Source: Geotrypetes seraphini (taxonomy: Eukaryota > Chordata > Amphibia > Gymnophiona > Dermophiidae). Taken from it: DNA of 64,000 bases. Below the pieces are notes generated by a model, which had not been told where the DNA came from, did no database searches, and saw nothing but the letters and a program-made list of their open reading frames with translations. Shown here piece by piece: positions 11,581 to 22,467 of the stretch (the stretch's first letter is position 1; the number at the start of each line of letters is the position of its first letter). The position numbers and the translations under genes were made by a program. The stretch is from the NCBI RefSeq assembly GCF_902459505.1, contig NC_047094.1:26397241-26461240 (forward strand), given 5' to 3'.

Positions 11581-11985
11581 TCTAGTGTGCACTACTGACA
11601 CAGAGAAAAAATATCATCAAATAACACAGGCAATGCTGACATTTCCCGTGTGGTTTCAAACAAAAGTACATAGGGCACTACATGCAGTAGGTAGCCATTT
11701 TTAGCTTTGCAGGCCTTTCCTGGGGGGAAGAACCAGAGATCTTGTTTACAGCCTCATCTGCCTCGAGTCTCTCCCGATTTACTGATGCTTTGGTCAACAT
11801 TGCAAAAATACGTCAAATGTACATTGGTTTCTGTGTAACCACGTGCAAAGTTCAGTTCCTAAAATACACTCTTTTTCTGTTTGGTTTTCAAGACTAGCAA
11901 AGGAAAGGCATACCCACAATTTAAAAACCCCTAAAACAAAACCACCCAATGTTTTATTTCTGAAAAACAAACAGACAGACAGAGA
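11581..11985. other. Intron 1, no recognised feature
   Basis: No splice-bounded frame or known repeat family identified. Confidence 0.4.
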
Positions 11986-12166
11986 AAATGAGAGTAGATG
12001 AAGACCATATGGCGTATCCAACCTACCCATTTACACCAACTGCTCAACTCTGCAATGCATTTCCTCTCTCTGAGATCTTCTATATTTGTATCATGCCTTC
12101 TTGAATTTAGACCCTCTTCTCTACTGGGAGGCTGATTCATGCATCCACCATCCTTTTTATACCCTC

Positions 12167-12292
12167 TTCTTTACAAAGCCTTGCTAGCGTTTTTAGCGCC
12201 GGCCAGAACTCCGATGGAATTCTATGAGCGTTAGAGTTCTTACCGCCGCGGCCAGTGCTAAAAACATTAGCGCGGCTTTGTAAAGGAAGGGA
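12167..12292. mobile_element. Short palindromic MITE
   Basis: CTTTACAAAGCC at the left pairs with GGCTTTGTAAAGG at the right, with a self-complementary GCGTTTTTAGCGCC core. Same family as 472-632. Confidence 0.65.
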
Positions 12293-12447
12293 AAAAAAGA
12301 AATATTTCCTTTGATTATTCCTGAATAATCAACCCTCATCCTACGACCCCTTTTCCTTTCAAAGAGGCCTGCCTCCTCTGCATTTAGACTATGGAGATTT
12401 TTAAATGTCTCTATAACCTCTCTCTGGACCTGCCTGTACTCTAAATA

Positions 12448-13461
12448 CAGTGGTACCTCGGAATCTGAACTTAATACGTTCCAGAACCCCATTTGAGTTC
12501 CAAGACAATTTTTCCCATTGAAAATAATAGAAACTGGATTAATCCGTTCCTTGGTCCCACAAACTCAGATTTTCCGCTGGACACATGGCTAATATAGATG
12601 GCCTGAGGGCTGTGCAGGAACAATGCGCTGTGGCATAGACAGCAAGATAGGGCCCCCACCGGCAGACAGCAAGATCGGGCACCCCGACTGGCAGAGACAG
12701 CAAGATCGGGCACCCCAACCGGCAGAGACAGCAAGATCGGGCACCCCAAATGGCAGAGACAGCAAGATCGGGCACCCCAACTGGCAGAGACAGCAAGATC
12801 GGGCCCCCACCGGCAGACAGCAAGATCGGGCACCCCGACCGGCAGAGACAGCAAGATCGGGCACCCTGACCGGCAGAGACAGCAAGATCGGGCACCCCGA
12901 CCGGCAGAGACAGCAAGATTGGGCACCCCGACTGGCAGAGACAGCAAGATCGGGCACCCCGACTGGCAGAGACAGCAAGATCGGGCACCCTAACCGGCAG
13001 AGACAGCAAGATCGGGCACCCCAAATGGCAGAGACAGCAAGATCGGGCACCCCAACTGGCAGAGACAGCAAGATCGGGCCCCCACCGGCAGACAGCAAGA
13101 TCGGGCACCCCGACCAGCAGAGACAGCAAGATTGGGCACCCCAACCGGCAGAGACAACAAGATCGGGCACCCCCACCGGCAGAGACAGCAAGATCGGGCA
13201 CCCCAACCGGCAGAGACAGCAAGATCGGCAACAGCAACTACAAGCAGTACTCCGCTCAAAGCTTCCCTCTGACATGAACCGCCCAGGCGGTAACAGGAAG
13301 CTGTGTCAAGAGGGGAAGCTTTGGGCTGAGCAACACTTGCACTTCCCGTACGTTCGGATTCCAAAGCAGCGTTCGGATTCTGGGGCAAAATTTAATTTAA
13401 AAAATAGTTCGGATTCCAAGTTGTTCGAGTTCTGTGGCGTTTGGATTCTGAGGTACCACTG
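12448..13461. mobile_element. Tigger-like (Tc1/mariner) non-autonomous element, TA target
   Basis: TA dinucleotides at 12446-12447 and 13462-13463 flank the inverted ends CAGTGGTACCTCGGAATC and (complement) CAGTGGTACCTCAGAATCC. The subterminal sequence repeats TTCGGATTC-type motifs, as in pogo/Tigger families. There is no transposase: the interior is filled by a 31-bp minisatellite (12650-13230). It inserted into an old CR1 copy. Confidence 0.85.
12650..13230. repeat. 31-bp minisatellite inside the Tigger-like element
   Basis: About 19 tandem copies of a 31-bp unit starting GGCAGAGACAGCAAGATCGG and ending with GCACCCCAACC or close variants. Some units lack 4 bp (GGCAGACAGC), and these shorter variants recur at about 12661, 12811 and 13087, hinting at a higher-order pattern. 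Because 31 is not a multiple of 3, three units make a 31-residue peptide repeat. Neither strand carries stops in most frames, so frames of 228-302 residues appear by chance. They should not be annotated as proteins. Confidence 0.9.
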
Positions 13462-13685
13462 TACAGATATTGAGATCTTTAAGTCTGATCCAATATGCGC
13501 TACGATGAAGACCATGGACCTCAGCAAATGACCTCTGAACAGACTGCATCCTACTTATATCCTTTTTAAAGATGTGATCTCTAGAATTGCACGTGGTATT
13601 CAAAATAGGTCTCACCAGACACTTAAGACACAATCCCCCTCCATTTGTCTGAAGACCATTCTTTTCCCTATACACGCAAACATCA

Positions 13686-14600
13686 TAAGAACATAAGAGT
13701 TGCCTCCGCTGAGGCAGACCATAGGTCCATCCCGCACCCACGGCGGCCCATCAGGCCCATTGCCTGAGCAGTGGTCCCTGACTATTTCTATAACCTACCT
13801 CTACTACTATCTGTGCCCCTCAATCCCTTTGTCCTCTAGGAACCTATCCAAACCTTCTTTGAAGCCCTGTAGTGTGCTCCTGCTTATCACATCCTCCGGC
13901 AGCGCATTCCATGTATCCACCACCCTCTGTGTGAAGAAGAACTTCCTGGCGCTTGTTCTAAACCTCTCCCCTTTCAATTTCTCTGAGTGCCCCCTTGTAC
14001 TTGTGGTTCCCCATAATTTGAAAAATCTGTCCCTGTCTATTTTTTCTATGCCCTTCATGATCTTGAAGGTTTCTATCATGTCTCCTCTAAGTCTCCGCTT
14101 TTCCAGGGAAAAAAGCCCCAGCTTCTTCAGTCTGTCAGTATATGAGAGATCCTCCATGCCCTTTATTAGTTTAGTTGCTCTTCTCTGGACTTTCTCAAGT
14201 ACTGCCATGTCCTTCTTGAGGTACGGTGACCAGTACTGAACACAGTACTCCAGGTGCGGTCGCACCATTGCGCGATACAGTGGCAGGATGACTTCCTTCG
14301 TCCTGGTCGTGATACCCTTTTTAATGATACCCAACATTTTGTTTGCTTTCCTTGAGGCTTAGGCGCACTGCTCCGACGCCTTTAATGTTGTGTCCACCAT
14401 TACTCCCAGGTCTCTTTCAAGGTTGCTCACCCCTACGCGGTGATCCCCCCATTTTGTAAGTGAACATCGGGTTCTTTTTCCCTATATGCATGACCTTGCA
14501 TTTCCCTATGTTGAAGCTCATTTGCCACTTTTTGGCCCATTGTTCTAGTGTTGTCAGATCCTTTTGGAGATCTTCGCAGTCCTTCTAACGTTTCCTATTG
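13686..14600 (-). mobile_element. CR1 LINE fragment (younger copy), antisense
   Basis: The minus strand holds 176 open codons (13807-14337) with VRPHLEYCVQYWSPYLKKD, KVQRRATKLIKGMEDLSY and FSLEKRRLRGDMIETF, then VDTWNALPEDVI near the end. This is the CR1 ORF2 C-terminus in order. The 3' end is near 13686 and the upstream RT sequence continues to about 14600 with breaks. It is clearly less decayed than the CR1 segments around it, so it is a later insertion. Confidence 0.85.
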
Positions 14601-15038
14601 TCTTAAAATATGACACAAAACATCTCCAGATCCTTCCGTTCTTTCGTGACCAGAACTTCAACCCGCACTACAATTGTCCCCTTGAGTTTTTACAACCAAA
14701 ATGCATGACCAAATTTTTTTTGCATTGAACCTTAGTTGTCCAACTCTTGACAATTCTTCAAGCTGCTCTAGGTCTCTTCCGACTGTTATCCGTACTTTCC
14801 AGGATTGCTTCTTTGTAGATGATACCAAAACCTGCATCTTTCCCGACAGCCCTTCAGTAAAAAATGTTGGTAAAAAGGGATCAAGGACCAAATCCCCAGG
14901 GCACACTATTTGCAATGTTCTTTTCCTCCGAGTGAGTCCATTGATCACCACCCTTTTTCACCTTCCACTCAATTAGTTTCTAACCTAGTCAGTCACCTCA
15001 GGGCCCTTATCATGGCCACCTGGTTTATTTATAAGTCA

Positions 15039-15889
15039 ATTAAATAAATATATATCAGGAGGAATAATTGGTTTAACTCTGTGATGAGAATCAATATATT
15101 GATATTTTCAATAATCACAGCTCTTATAAACAATACACCATAAATAATATTCTAAATAAAATGTGAAGTGCACAGAACCTTATAACCTGTGTAGCTTAGT
15201 GTAATCACTAAAACGAGGTTAACAAGGGGACCATCATAGCCTTCACAGTCCCCTGACCACCTGTAGTTATATGAAGAAAGAAAGATGTACTTATCTTGAC
15301 AAGGTGGTCGTTGGTAAAGGTAATCCTCGTTCAAACCAACTGAAAACGTGTAATGTGACTTTAAAATTTTTTCTCAGCTTGAGCTGTTCAGCCTATGGTC
15401 CCAGTCCCCCCGACCTAGGTTTCGTCTCTTCGTCAGGGAGGGACATCAATGCTATTGCTGGGTCACTAAGACTGGACCGGACCAAAGAATCTGCCCTTCT
15501 CTTTGGTCCGGTCCAGTCTTAGTGACCCAGCAATAGCATTGATGTCCCTCCCTGACGAAGAGACGAAACCTAGGTCGGGGGGACTGGGACCATAGGCTGA
15601 ACAGCTCAAGCTGAGAAAAAATTTTAAAGTCACATTACACGTTTTCAGTTGGTTTGAACGAGGATTACCTTTACCAACGACCACCTTGTCAAGATAAGTA
15701 CATCTTTCTTTCTTCATATAACTACAGGTGGTCAGGGGACTGTGAAGGCTATGATGGTCCCCTTGTTAACCTCGTTTTAGTGATTACACTAAGCTACACA
15801 GGTTATAAGGTTCTGTGCACTTCACATTTTATTTAGAATATTATTTATGGTGTATTGTTTATAAGAGCTGTGATTATTGAAAATATCAA
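15039..15889. mobile_element. Inverted-repeat retroelement-like insertion with hammerhead-like cores
   Basis: Two 390-bp arms (15098-15487 and 15501-15890) are inverted copies without a single indel between them, around a 13-bp spacer. A 15-bp direct repeat TTTATTTATAAGTCA (15024-15038; 15890-15904) flanks the insertion, so it looks target-primed. Each arm carries a sequence fitting a type I hammerhead ribozyme (plus strand 15544-15584, minus strand 15404-15444). No protein is encoded; the frames of 60 and 83 residues occur as mirror copies in both arms. Penelope-like retroelements are known to carry hammerhead motifs and to occur as inverted arrangements, so this family is the best candidate. 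Confidence 0.65.
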
Positions 15890-16110
15890 TTTATTTATAA
15901 GTCACCCATATGGAACCGAGTCAAATGCTGGCTGAAATCTAAGTACATGGCATCCAGCACTGTCCCCTGATCCAACTCTCTGGTCACTAGGTCAAAGAAA
16001 TTGATTGAATTCAGGCAAAGATGATCTTGTCATCATGTCCTATCACCATGACAGGAGGCAGAGCGATTTTGACCTAGAAAAAGCTCACTGTGTAAAAGGA
16101 CCTACATCAT

Positions 16111-17325
16111 CACAGGCAAGGTTTCAACACAGTCAAGAATTCAGCTGTGCTTAAATGCCGCATGCTGTCACTTTAACAGATGCTTAACATATTCTGTCAC
16201 TGGCTAATATTACAACTTGGCTTTGTATATGACTAATGTGTGAATGCAGTTCAGCAAACATATTCCATAGCTCGCTCCAAGAAATAAAGAAATTTTAACC
16301 TCAAGGAGAGACCAATTTACCTTAAGAAATAAATTTACTGAGGTTGGGGGGTTTGGGTACAATGCCAAGGTTTCAAGTTTTCTTTATTTTTGATATATCG
16401 TTTATCAGTCGGTATGTAAACGGTTTACAATAAAATGAGATTTAAAATAAAATGTCAAAATAAAAGAAATAGCATATCAAAAGTTAAAAAGTACGGGAGC
16501 ATAATCACTCTGACTTACATGAGACGAGGGGGAAATAAGAATAAAGGGAAGTGGAGAAGGGAAATACATTAAGGTAGGGCTCACTTCAAAAGAAGCGTTT
16601 TGATTATCCAAATTACTTCAGAGCGGGTTAAGTGTAGGTGCCACACATGGCTCAGGATTTATAATCCACAGGCAGCATTGAGGTCTTTAGCTCTGGAAGA
16701 GTACTGCCTTTCTGGACTTTGGTCAAGGAATGAGACCCAAGTTGCTTGGACAGTCCTAGGAGGTTGGGATAAAAATGCCCCCCCCCCCCCTTCCAAAGGT
16801 CTGCTGCTCATGGTTTTTGTTTTAATATAGGATAAGTATAATCTGTATAATTTGTATTGTATTATCTGTTTTGTTATATGACAAAATTCCATAAAATATA
16901 TTACCGTAAACAGAATATTGTCAGAGATGGCTTACGAGAGATATTAAGGAAGGTCTCGTGGTTAGTGGTCTGCTGATTTAGCTAAAAGCAAAAAAAATCT
17001 TTTAACATGAATTAGTAAAAATTAAAGATGGGCAGTAAAAATTCATTGTCAAGAAACATACATAAACCATGGGCCAATTTGTCTCTAAAGACTCCTAGAT
17101 GGGTGTCTTATCACGGTCATGGATCAAGATCTTTACGCATCAGTAAACTTTCCTGGAAAGAGGGGGGCGTGTGGGCACATATTTCATTGTTCAGACGGCA
17201 GCAGATCTTTAAAATGTTCAACCAGGGGAAATGATAATTACCAACGCAGAGACATATTGTAAGCATGCCTGGGAGAGATAGAGAGAAGAGTTAACCCGAG
17301 TTGGGAGGAAAAGACTAAAGACCAA
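16111..17325. other. EEF2K intron 1, little recognised
   Basis: Positions 16375-16450 resemble an antisense LINE 3' end (TTATCAGTCGGTATGTAAACGG). A C run lies at about 16780-16790. No other feature found. Confidence 0.4.
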
Positions 17326-17683
17326 GGCCTGGATTCTATATACGCAACCACCGGTCGCCGCTCATGTGTCAATCATGCGACGGCACTGTTTATAGAATCG
17401 TGCTTTCGGGAAAGGTAGGCCCCAGAAATCTAAGCCAGGGTTTTCCAAGGCCTACATTTCACGTGAATCTCACCTACGGAAGAGCTTTACGATGCCTAAC
17501 ACCACTTCCGACATTAGCCACGCCTATAGTGGTGTTAGGTGTCCTAACATGCCTCCATAGGCATGATTCGGTGCCCACATTTTTTTTTTCTTTTAAATGG
17601 TTGGGGTTTTTTTCTTTTTTAAACAGCGTTTTCAACCTAAGTTAGGCACCTAACTTAAGGTGCCATTTATAGGATCCGGACCC
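17326..17683. mobile_element. Palindrome-ended MITE (GGTCCGGATYCTATA family)
   Basis: Left GGCCTGGATTCTATATACGC and right GCCATTTATAGGATCCGGACC are imperfect inverted ends. Internal GTTAGGCACC/GGTGTTAGGTG motifs repeat in both orientations. Non-coding. Confidence 0.5.
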
Positions 17684-18215
17684 AAATATACAGATCCTGA
17701 AGCAACTGGGCAGCTTCTGTGGATCTGGAAATTAAACCACATCACTGACCTTTCCAAACCTGAGCTCAGGATTAGCTGCGTTCAGGTTTATTTTAAATGA
17801 ATAAAGTAGTTCAGAGCTGAAGAGGTGGTAAGGGACTATAGAGGGGATGGACAGACATATGTTGGTTTGGATTTAAATGCAGTTTCAAAAAAAAAAAAAA
17901 AAAAGAATAATAATAACAATTTATATACCGCAGGACTGTGAGGTTCTATGCAGTTTACAATGATTAAAAGATGCTACAGACTGAGTGGAATTAACAAAGT
18001 TCAGAGTTAGTGATTAACAGTTTCAAAGATCATTTGTTGAGGACTAAGATTGTATAGGTCAGTTACCTAAGTACTTCAGGAACAGATGTCTTTTTAGGTG
18101 TTTCCTGAATTCCCTATAAGTAGGCCTGAGCAGTTGTTCCAGATCTTTACCCCATAATGCTGCTTCATGTGAGAAAAGATGTTGGTGATGACTTTTAAAT
18201 TTACAACCTCTAAAC

Positions 18216-18409
18216 CAGGGGTAGGCAATTCCGGTCCTCGAGAGCCGGAGCCAGGTCAGGTTTTCAGGATATCCACAATGAATATGTATGAGATGGATTT
18301 GCATGCACTGCCTCCTTGAGATGCAAATCTATCTCATGCATATTCATTGCGGATATCCTGAAAACCTGACCTGGCTCCGGTTCTCGAGGACCGGAATTGC
18401 CTACCCCTG
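18216..18409. mobile_element. hAT-like palindromic MITE, 8-bp TSD
   Basis: Starts CAGGGGTAGGCAATTCCGG and ends with its inverse; the whole 194 bp folds as one hairpin. The flanks are CTCTAAAC and CTCTAACC (7 of 8 matching), an 8-bp hAT-size TSD. A second copy is at 29625-29818. Confidence 0.8.
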
Positions 18410-18523
18410 CTCTAACCGGTGGAGAAACAAAGTTCGGATGTGAGCTTCTCTTATGTCTGTTGGTTGTGAAAGAGAAAAGGTCTGTTATATATTTAGGGGG
18501 CTAAACCGTAAAGTACCTTAAAG

Positions 18524-18681
18524 TAGGGATCTCAAAGTCCCTCCTTGAGGGCTGCAATCCAGTCGGGTTTTCAGGATTTCCCCAACGAATATGCATTGAA
18601 AACAGTGCATGCATATTCATTGGAGAAATCACGAAAACTCGACTGGATTGCGGCCCTCAAGGAGGGACTTTGAGACCCCTG
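18524..18681. mobile_element. hAT-like palindromic MITE (second family), perfect 8-bp TSD
   Basis: Ends TAGGGATCTCAAAGTCCCTC and (complement) CAGGGGTCTCAAAGTCCCTC, flanked by a perfect CCTTAAAG duplication (18516-18523, 18682-18689). Interior non-coding and palindromic. Confidence 0.85.
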
Positions 18682-18839
18682 CCTTAAAGCAAAAACAACC
18701 AAATACGTAAGTTTTCAGCCTGGATTTGAATACTGCCAGAGACGGAGTCTGATTTAATGAGCCAGGCAGCTCGTTCTAGGCATGCAGTGCAGTAAGGTAG
18801 AAGGAGTCCTTTCACTAAGGTGTGCTAATGTATTTAGTG

Positions 18840-19012
18840 CAGGGGTCTCAAAGTCCCTCCTTGAGGGCCGCAATCCAGTCGGGTTTTCAGGATTTCCCCA
18901 ATGAAAATGTATGAGATCTATTTGCATGCACTGTTTTCAATGCATATTCATTGGGGAAATCCTGAAAATCCGACTGGATTGCGGCCCTCAAGGAGAGACT
19001 TTGAGATCCCTG
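18840..19012. mobile_element. hAT-like palindromic MITE (second family), perfect 8-bp TSD
   Basis: Starts CAGGGGTCTCAAAGTCCC and ends in the inverse. Flanked by a perfect ATTTAGTG duplication (18832-18839, 19013-19020). It inserted into a palindromic MITE whose halves are 18806-18839 and 19021-19113. Confidence 0.9.
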
Positions 19013-19185
19013 ATTTAGTGCATACTAATAATAGTGTGTGCTAAAAATGCTAAGAAGCCCATAGGTATAATATGTGTTAATGATTAACACGCCTTAGTAA
19101 AAGACCCCAAAGTTTGAGCCTTCAAGGAACAGAAAAAATATATCTTGTGTCTGAATGTACAGCGCTTCAGTAGCTTACAGGTGTG

Positions 19186-19274
19186 CTGCAGTGGTTAAAG
19201 CTACAGCCTCAGCGCCCTGGGGTTGTGGGTTCAAACCCACGCTGCTCCTTGTGACCCTGGGAAGTCACTTAATC
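19186..19274 (+). mobile_element. tRNA-derived SINE, 5' half, split by a 3.2-kb insertion
   Basis: A-box-like GTGCTGCAGTGGTTAAAGC and B-box-like GTGGGTTCAAACCCACG are followed by GTGACCCTGGGAAGTCACTT. The rest of the SINE resumes at 22468, after a duplication of AAGTCACTTAATC. Confidence 0.8.
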
Positions 19275-19391
19275 TCCAGAGACAAAACACCCCATTTCAG
19301 AGTGTCCAGTATAAGAAAGGAGGGTAGAAGGTCTCGGAAACCCGCTTAATTAACACATCAATTTGTAATATCAAGACTTCAAGGGCTAGAG

Positions 19392-20321
19392 CAGGGGTGT
19401 TAGACTCGCGTTGCCTTTGCGATCTACCGGGCCAATCAGCCTTCTCCCCGACGTCAATTCTGCCGTCAGAGAGGAAGTTCCGGGCCAGCCAATCGCTGCC
19501 TGGCTGGACCGGAACTTCCTCTCCGACGGCAGAATTGACGTCGGGGAGAGGAATGCTGGTTCTAATCTGCAGGGAGAGCTTGGGGCAGCGGTGGCTTGGG
19601 GGCCTGTTTCCAGATGGCGGCGGCATTGGCTTGGGGAAGGGCAGGGAGAAAGAAAAAAATGAATGGAAATAGAAAGAAAGAAAGGGGGGACAGGGAGACA
19701 GAAAGAAAGCGGACATGGAGAGAGAAAGAAAGGGGAGGGGGCAGGGAGAGAGGAAGAAAAAGGTGGGGGAGGGAATGAGGTCTGGACGAGAGGAAGCATA
19801 AAGGAGGCTGAAAGAAGGGAAGAAATATTGGATGCACATTCGGAAGAAGAAGTGCAACCAGAGACTCATTAAATCACCAGACAAAGGTAGAAAAAATTAT
19901 TTTATTTTCAATTTAGTGATCAAAATGTGTCCATTTTGACAATTTATATCTGCTGTCTGTATTTTGCACTATAGCCCCCTTTTACTAAACCGCAGTAGCG
20001 GTTTTAGCGCAGGGAGCCTATGGCGTCAAGAGCAGCGCAGGGCATTCAGTGCAGCTCCCTGCGCTAAAAACCACTATCACGGTTTAGTAAAAAGGGAGGG
20101 GGTATATTTGTCTATTTTTGTATGGTTGTTACCGAGGTGACATTGCATATTTTAAAGTCATCTGCCTTGACCTCTGATAAAACCCACAAATACAAATGAT
20201 AATTAACATTTTCTCTGTGTAGTATGCTTTGTGTTTTTTAAAAAATGTTATTGTTGGTAGATCATTTTGACTTGGTCATTTTAAAAGTAGCTCGCAAGCC
20301 CAAAAAGTGTGGGCACCCCTG
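19392..20321. mobile_element. hAT-like non-autonomous element
   Basis: Starts CAGGGGTG and ends AAAAGTGTGGGCACCCCTG. The flanks GGCTAGAG and GGCTATGG match in 6 of 8 positions, an aged 8-bp TSD. It contains an inverted GACGTCAATTCTGCCGTC pair (19447, 19530), a purine-rich tract giving spurious frames, the shared CCAGAGACTCATTAAATCACC module (about 19858) and a MITE (19976-20103). The closest relative is 31476-32821. No transposase. Confidence 0.75.
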
Positions 20322-20337
20322 GGCTATGGTATTAATC

Positions 20338-20593
20338 ATTGGCCCATATTACCACCTCCTCCTTAATGTCTTCCTTAACACTTGCTGTTGTTAACTGATT
20401 ACATAAACCGCTCTTAATAAGACATTAAGTATTTTCACTTATCTTTAATGTGCTGGCTAGTGATATTCTGCACACTAAAGATAAGTGAAAATACTTACTG
20501 TTGTGATGTCTTATTAAGAGCAGTTTATGTAATCAGTTAACAACAGCAAGTGTTAAGGAAGACATTAAGGAGCAGGTGGTAATATGTGCCAAT
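20338..20593. mobile_element. Hairpin MITE
   Basis: Ends ATTGGCCCATATTACCACC and (complement) ATTGGCACATATTACCACC; the 256 bp fold on themselves around 20465. Flanked by TATTAATC and TATTAATA, a likely 7-8-bp TSD. Confidence 0.75.
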
Positions 20594-20697
20594 TATTAAT
20601 ACTCTAACCCATGAAGTCTTGATATCACACACTGATGGGTTTAATCAAGCGGGTTTCTTAGACCCTCTACCCTCCTTTCTTATACTGGACACTCTGA

Positions 20698-22368
20698 CGT
20701 TACAGAATAGGTTGCGCCTTTGGGAGTCTCTTCCTTTCTCGCTTTTGGGTCGAGTACACCTGTACAACATGCTACTGGTCCCCTGTTGGCTTTATGTTTT
20801 CCAGGTTCTTCCCCTTTATTTGACGTTTCGGGACGAGCGCCGCTTGGAACGACTGGTCCAAAAATTTCTTTGGGCAGGGAAGAGGCCTCGCTTGCTTTAT
20901 AAGCGGGCGGCCACTCCCTGGTATAGGGGTGGCTTGGGATTACTGAATCTCCGCTATCTGATAGTTGGTTGTGGAATGAGGCATATTAATGATCTTTTAA
21001 GGGGTACTTCGGCATTCACTAACTCAGCTCTGGAGCTTTCCTGCTTTTCTTCTACTCATTTCAGTGCATATCTTCATTCTGTCCCTTCTTCAGAACCTGA
21101 ATCTCTTTCTATGAAAGTTTTACATCGACCCTTAAGGAAGGTTTGGCGTTGGGTCTGTAAATTTCACTCTCTTTCTCCTTCTGTCTCTCCCTTCCTTCCT
21201 ATTCGTTTCAATGGTTCTTTCTTACCTGGGATTGATGGGCCGAGCTTTGCTCGGTGGGAAACAAAGGGCATTCATTATCTATTTCACTTGGTTAATGATG
21301 AAGGCGCCATTAAATCTTTTGCTCAGTTGCGAGCTGAATTTGATCTCCCTGCTATTGACTATTTTGCTTACATGCAAATCCATCATTATATTTCTTCCTT
21401 ACCTTCTAGCTCCTTGAAGGCCGCTTGTCATGAGACTTTGTCCACGGCCTTTACCCTTGGTTCTCAACAATCGGTCCCTCTCAAGTTTCATCACCGCCAC
21501 TTGAAGGATGAATGCCCTTTGTTTGACCATTCTAAGCTGCGAGATGCTTGGTCCGGTGATCTTGCTGTTGATTTGCCTTCTGATGTCCTTCTTCAGGCTG
21601 TCCGGCGACTGCCTGCTTTTCGTAAATACACTACCTTTTGGGAGCAACATTTTAAATTGATTTTTCGTTTATATATTTCTCCTAAAAGGGCTTATTTGGC
21701 TCACTTCCGTCCCCATGCAGCCTGTCTTCGATGTCAGGCTCCGGAAGCCAGCTTAGGCCACATGTTTTGGTCTTGTCCTCAGATACAACTGTTTTGGACT
21801 GCTGTATTTGCTTTTGTGGAGTCTATTTGGCATGTTACTGTTCGCAGTTCTCCTTTGCTTTTATTTGGGACTGTTCCTCACTACTTTCCACGTTTCAAGG
21901 GAGTTGCCGCTTTCCTCAAGTGGTCTATCCTGATTGCCTTGAAATGCATCCTGCTGAAATGGATTGAAGCTGAGGCACCGGACTATTCCCTTTGGAGGAG
22001 CCGCATGATCGCTCTTTTGATGTGGGAGCGACGAGATGTGTCTGACTTGGCTTCTCGACATGGTCGTCTTTTCCAGACCACTTGGGAACCTTTCTGGAAT
22101 ACTTTGACCCCTCTGGCTCGTAGCCGGATACTTAATTGATGCTTTGTCTGTACTTCCCTTTTATGCCTTTTTTGTATAGTTTGTTATTCCATTCTTTGTT
22201 AATTTGTGTTTCGAAGGAGGACCCAGGGGTGGGTATGGTGGGGAGGGGGGTTTGAGGGGGGGGGTGGTTCTTTTGGGGACTGTTTCAAAAAACAAAAAAT
22301 TTTGAGCTGTTTCTGTACTTTGTGTTACTATGTTGTGTTTTTGCTTGCTCAATAAAATATATTTGACC
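20698..22368 (+). mobile_element. 5'-truncated L1-type LINE with open ORF2 C-terminus
   Basis: Flanked by the 16-bp direct repeat ATACTGGACACTCTGA (20682-20697, 22369-22384). An open frame runs to a stop at 22139 and encodes about 480 residues of the ORF2 C-terminal region: FSLLGRVHLYNMLLVPCWLY, the conserved GGLGLLNLRYL, and a CLRCQAPEASLGHMFWSCP zinc-knuckle-like motif (CxxC...HxxxxC). The codons from 20586 to 20697 in the same frame are flanking DNA, not LINE. Truncation lies downstream of the RT active site, so the copy is dead on arrival. The open frame and perfect TSD imply recent insertion. It is related to, but clearly diverged from, the full-length element at 53178-58520. Confidence 0.9.
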
Positions 22369-22467
22369 ATACTGGACACTCTGAAGTGGGGTGTTATGTC
22401 TCCGGGGATGGTTCCAGTTAACCTCACTTGACCATCTTCTGTATCCTGTTAGAAAAGTCACTTAATC

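Larger units (their letters stand above)
11986..16110 (-). mobile_element. Old CR1 LINE, antisense, interrupted by several later insertions
   Basis: Segments of a degraded CR1 copy run in antisense order through 11986-12166, 12293-12447, 13462-13685, 14600-15023 and 15905-16110. They are separated by a MITE (12167-12292), a Tigger-like element (12448-13461), a younger CR1 (13686-14600) and an inverted-repeat insertion (15039-15889). Each piece picks up the CR1 sequence where the previous one stopped, which gives the order of events. It is 5'-truncated and not coding. Confidence 0.7.
17905..18805 (-). mobile_element. L2-like LINE 3' fragment, antisense, with two hAT MITEs inside
   Basis: Antisense LINE 3' end from about 17905 (TTTATATACCGCAGGAC...CAGTTTACAATG), continuing through sequence related to 33480-34150, 23175-23548 and 29401-30120. 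It is interrupted by MITEs at 18216-18409 and 18524-18681. Degraded, with no long frame. Confidence 0.6.
19275..22454. mobile_element. Inverted-repeat insertion holding three further elements
   Basis: A 13-bp direct repeat AAGTCACTTAATC (19262-19274 and 22455-22467) brackets the insertion within a SINE. Its arms are inverted copies: 19277-19391 pairs with 20597-20697 plus 22385-22405. The hAT-like element 19392-20321 and the hairpin MITE 20338-20593 sit at the tip, and a truncated L1 (20698-22368) sits in the right arm. TSD length and arm structure resemble 15039-15889 and 42842-43278. Confidence 0.7.

Noticed and set aside
12623-13531. 302-codon plus-strand frame and 228-232-codon minus-strand frames with regular peptide repeats
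   Set aside because: All derive from a stop-free 31-bp minisatellite read in different frames inside a DNA transposon.
15152-15836. Identical 60- and 83-codon frames on opposite strands, which could suggest a duplicated gene
   Set aside because: They are the two arms of one palindrome; no protein family or codon constraint is visible.
19297-19884. 195-codon Ser/Pro/Leu/Phe-rich frame that might look like a membrane protein
   Set aside because: The complement of a purine-rich tract in a hAT-like element; the hydrophobicity comes from CTT/TTC/CCT codons. The same applies at 10667-11372, 31922-32311 and 51924-52681.
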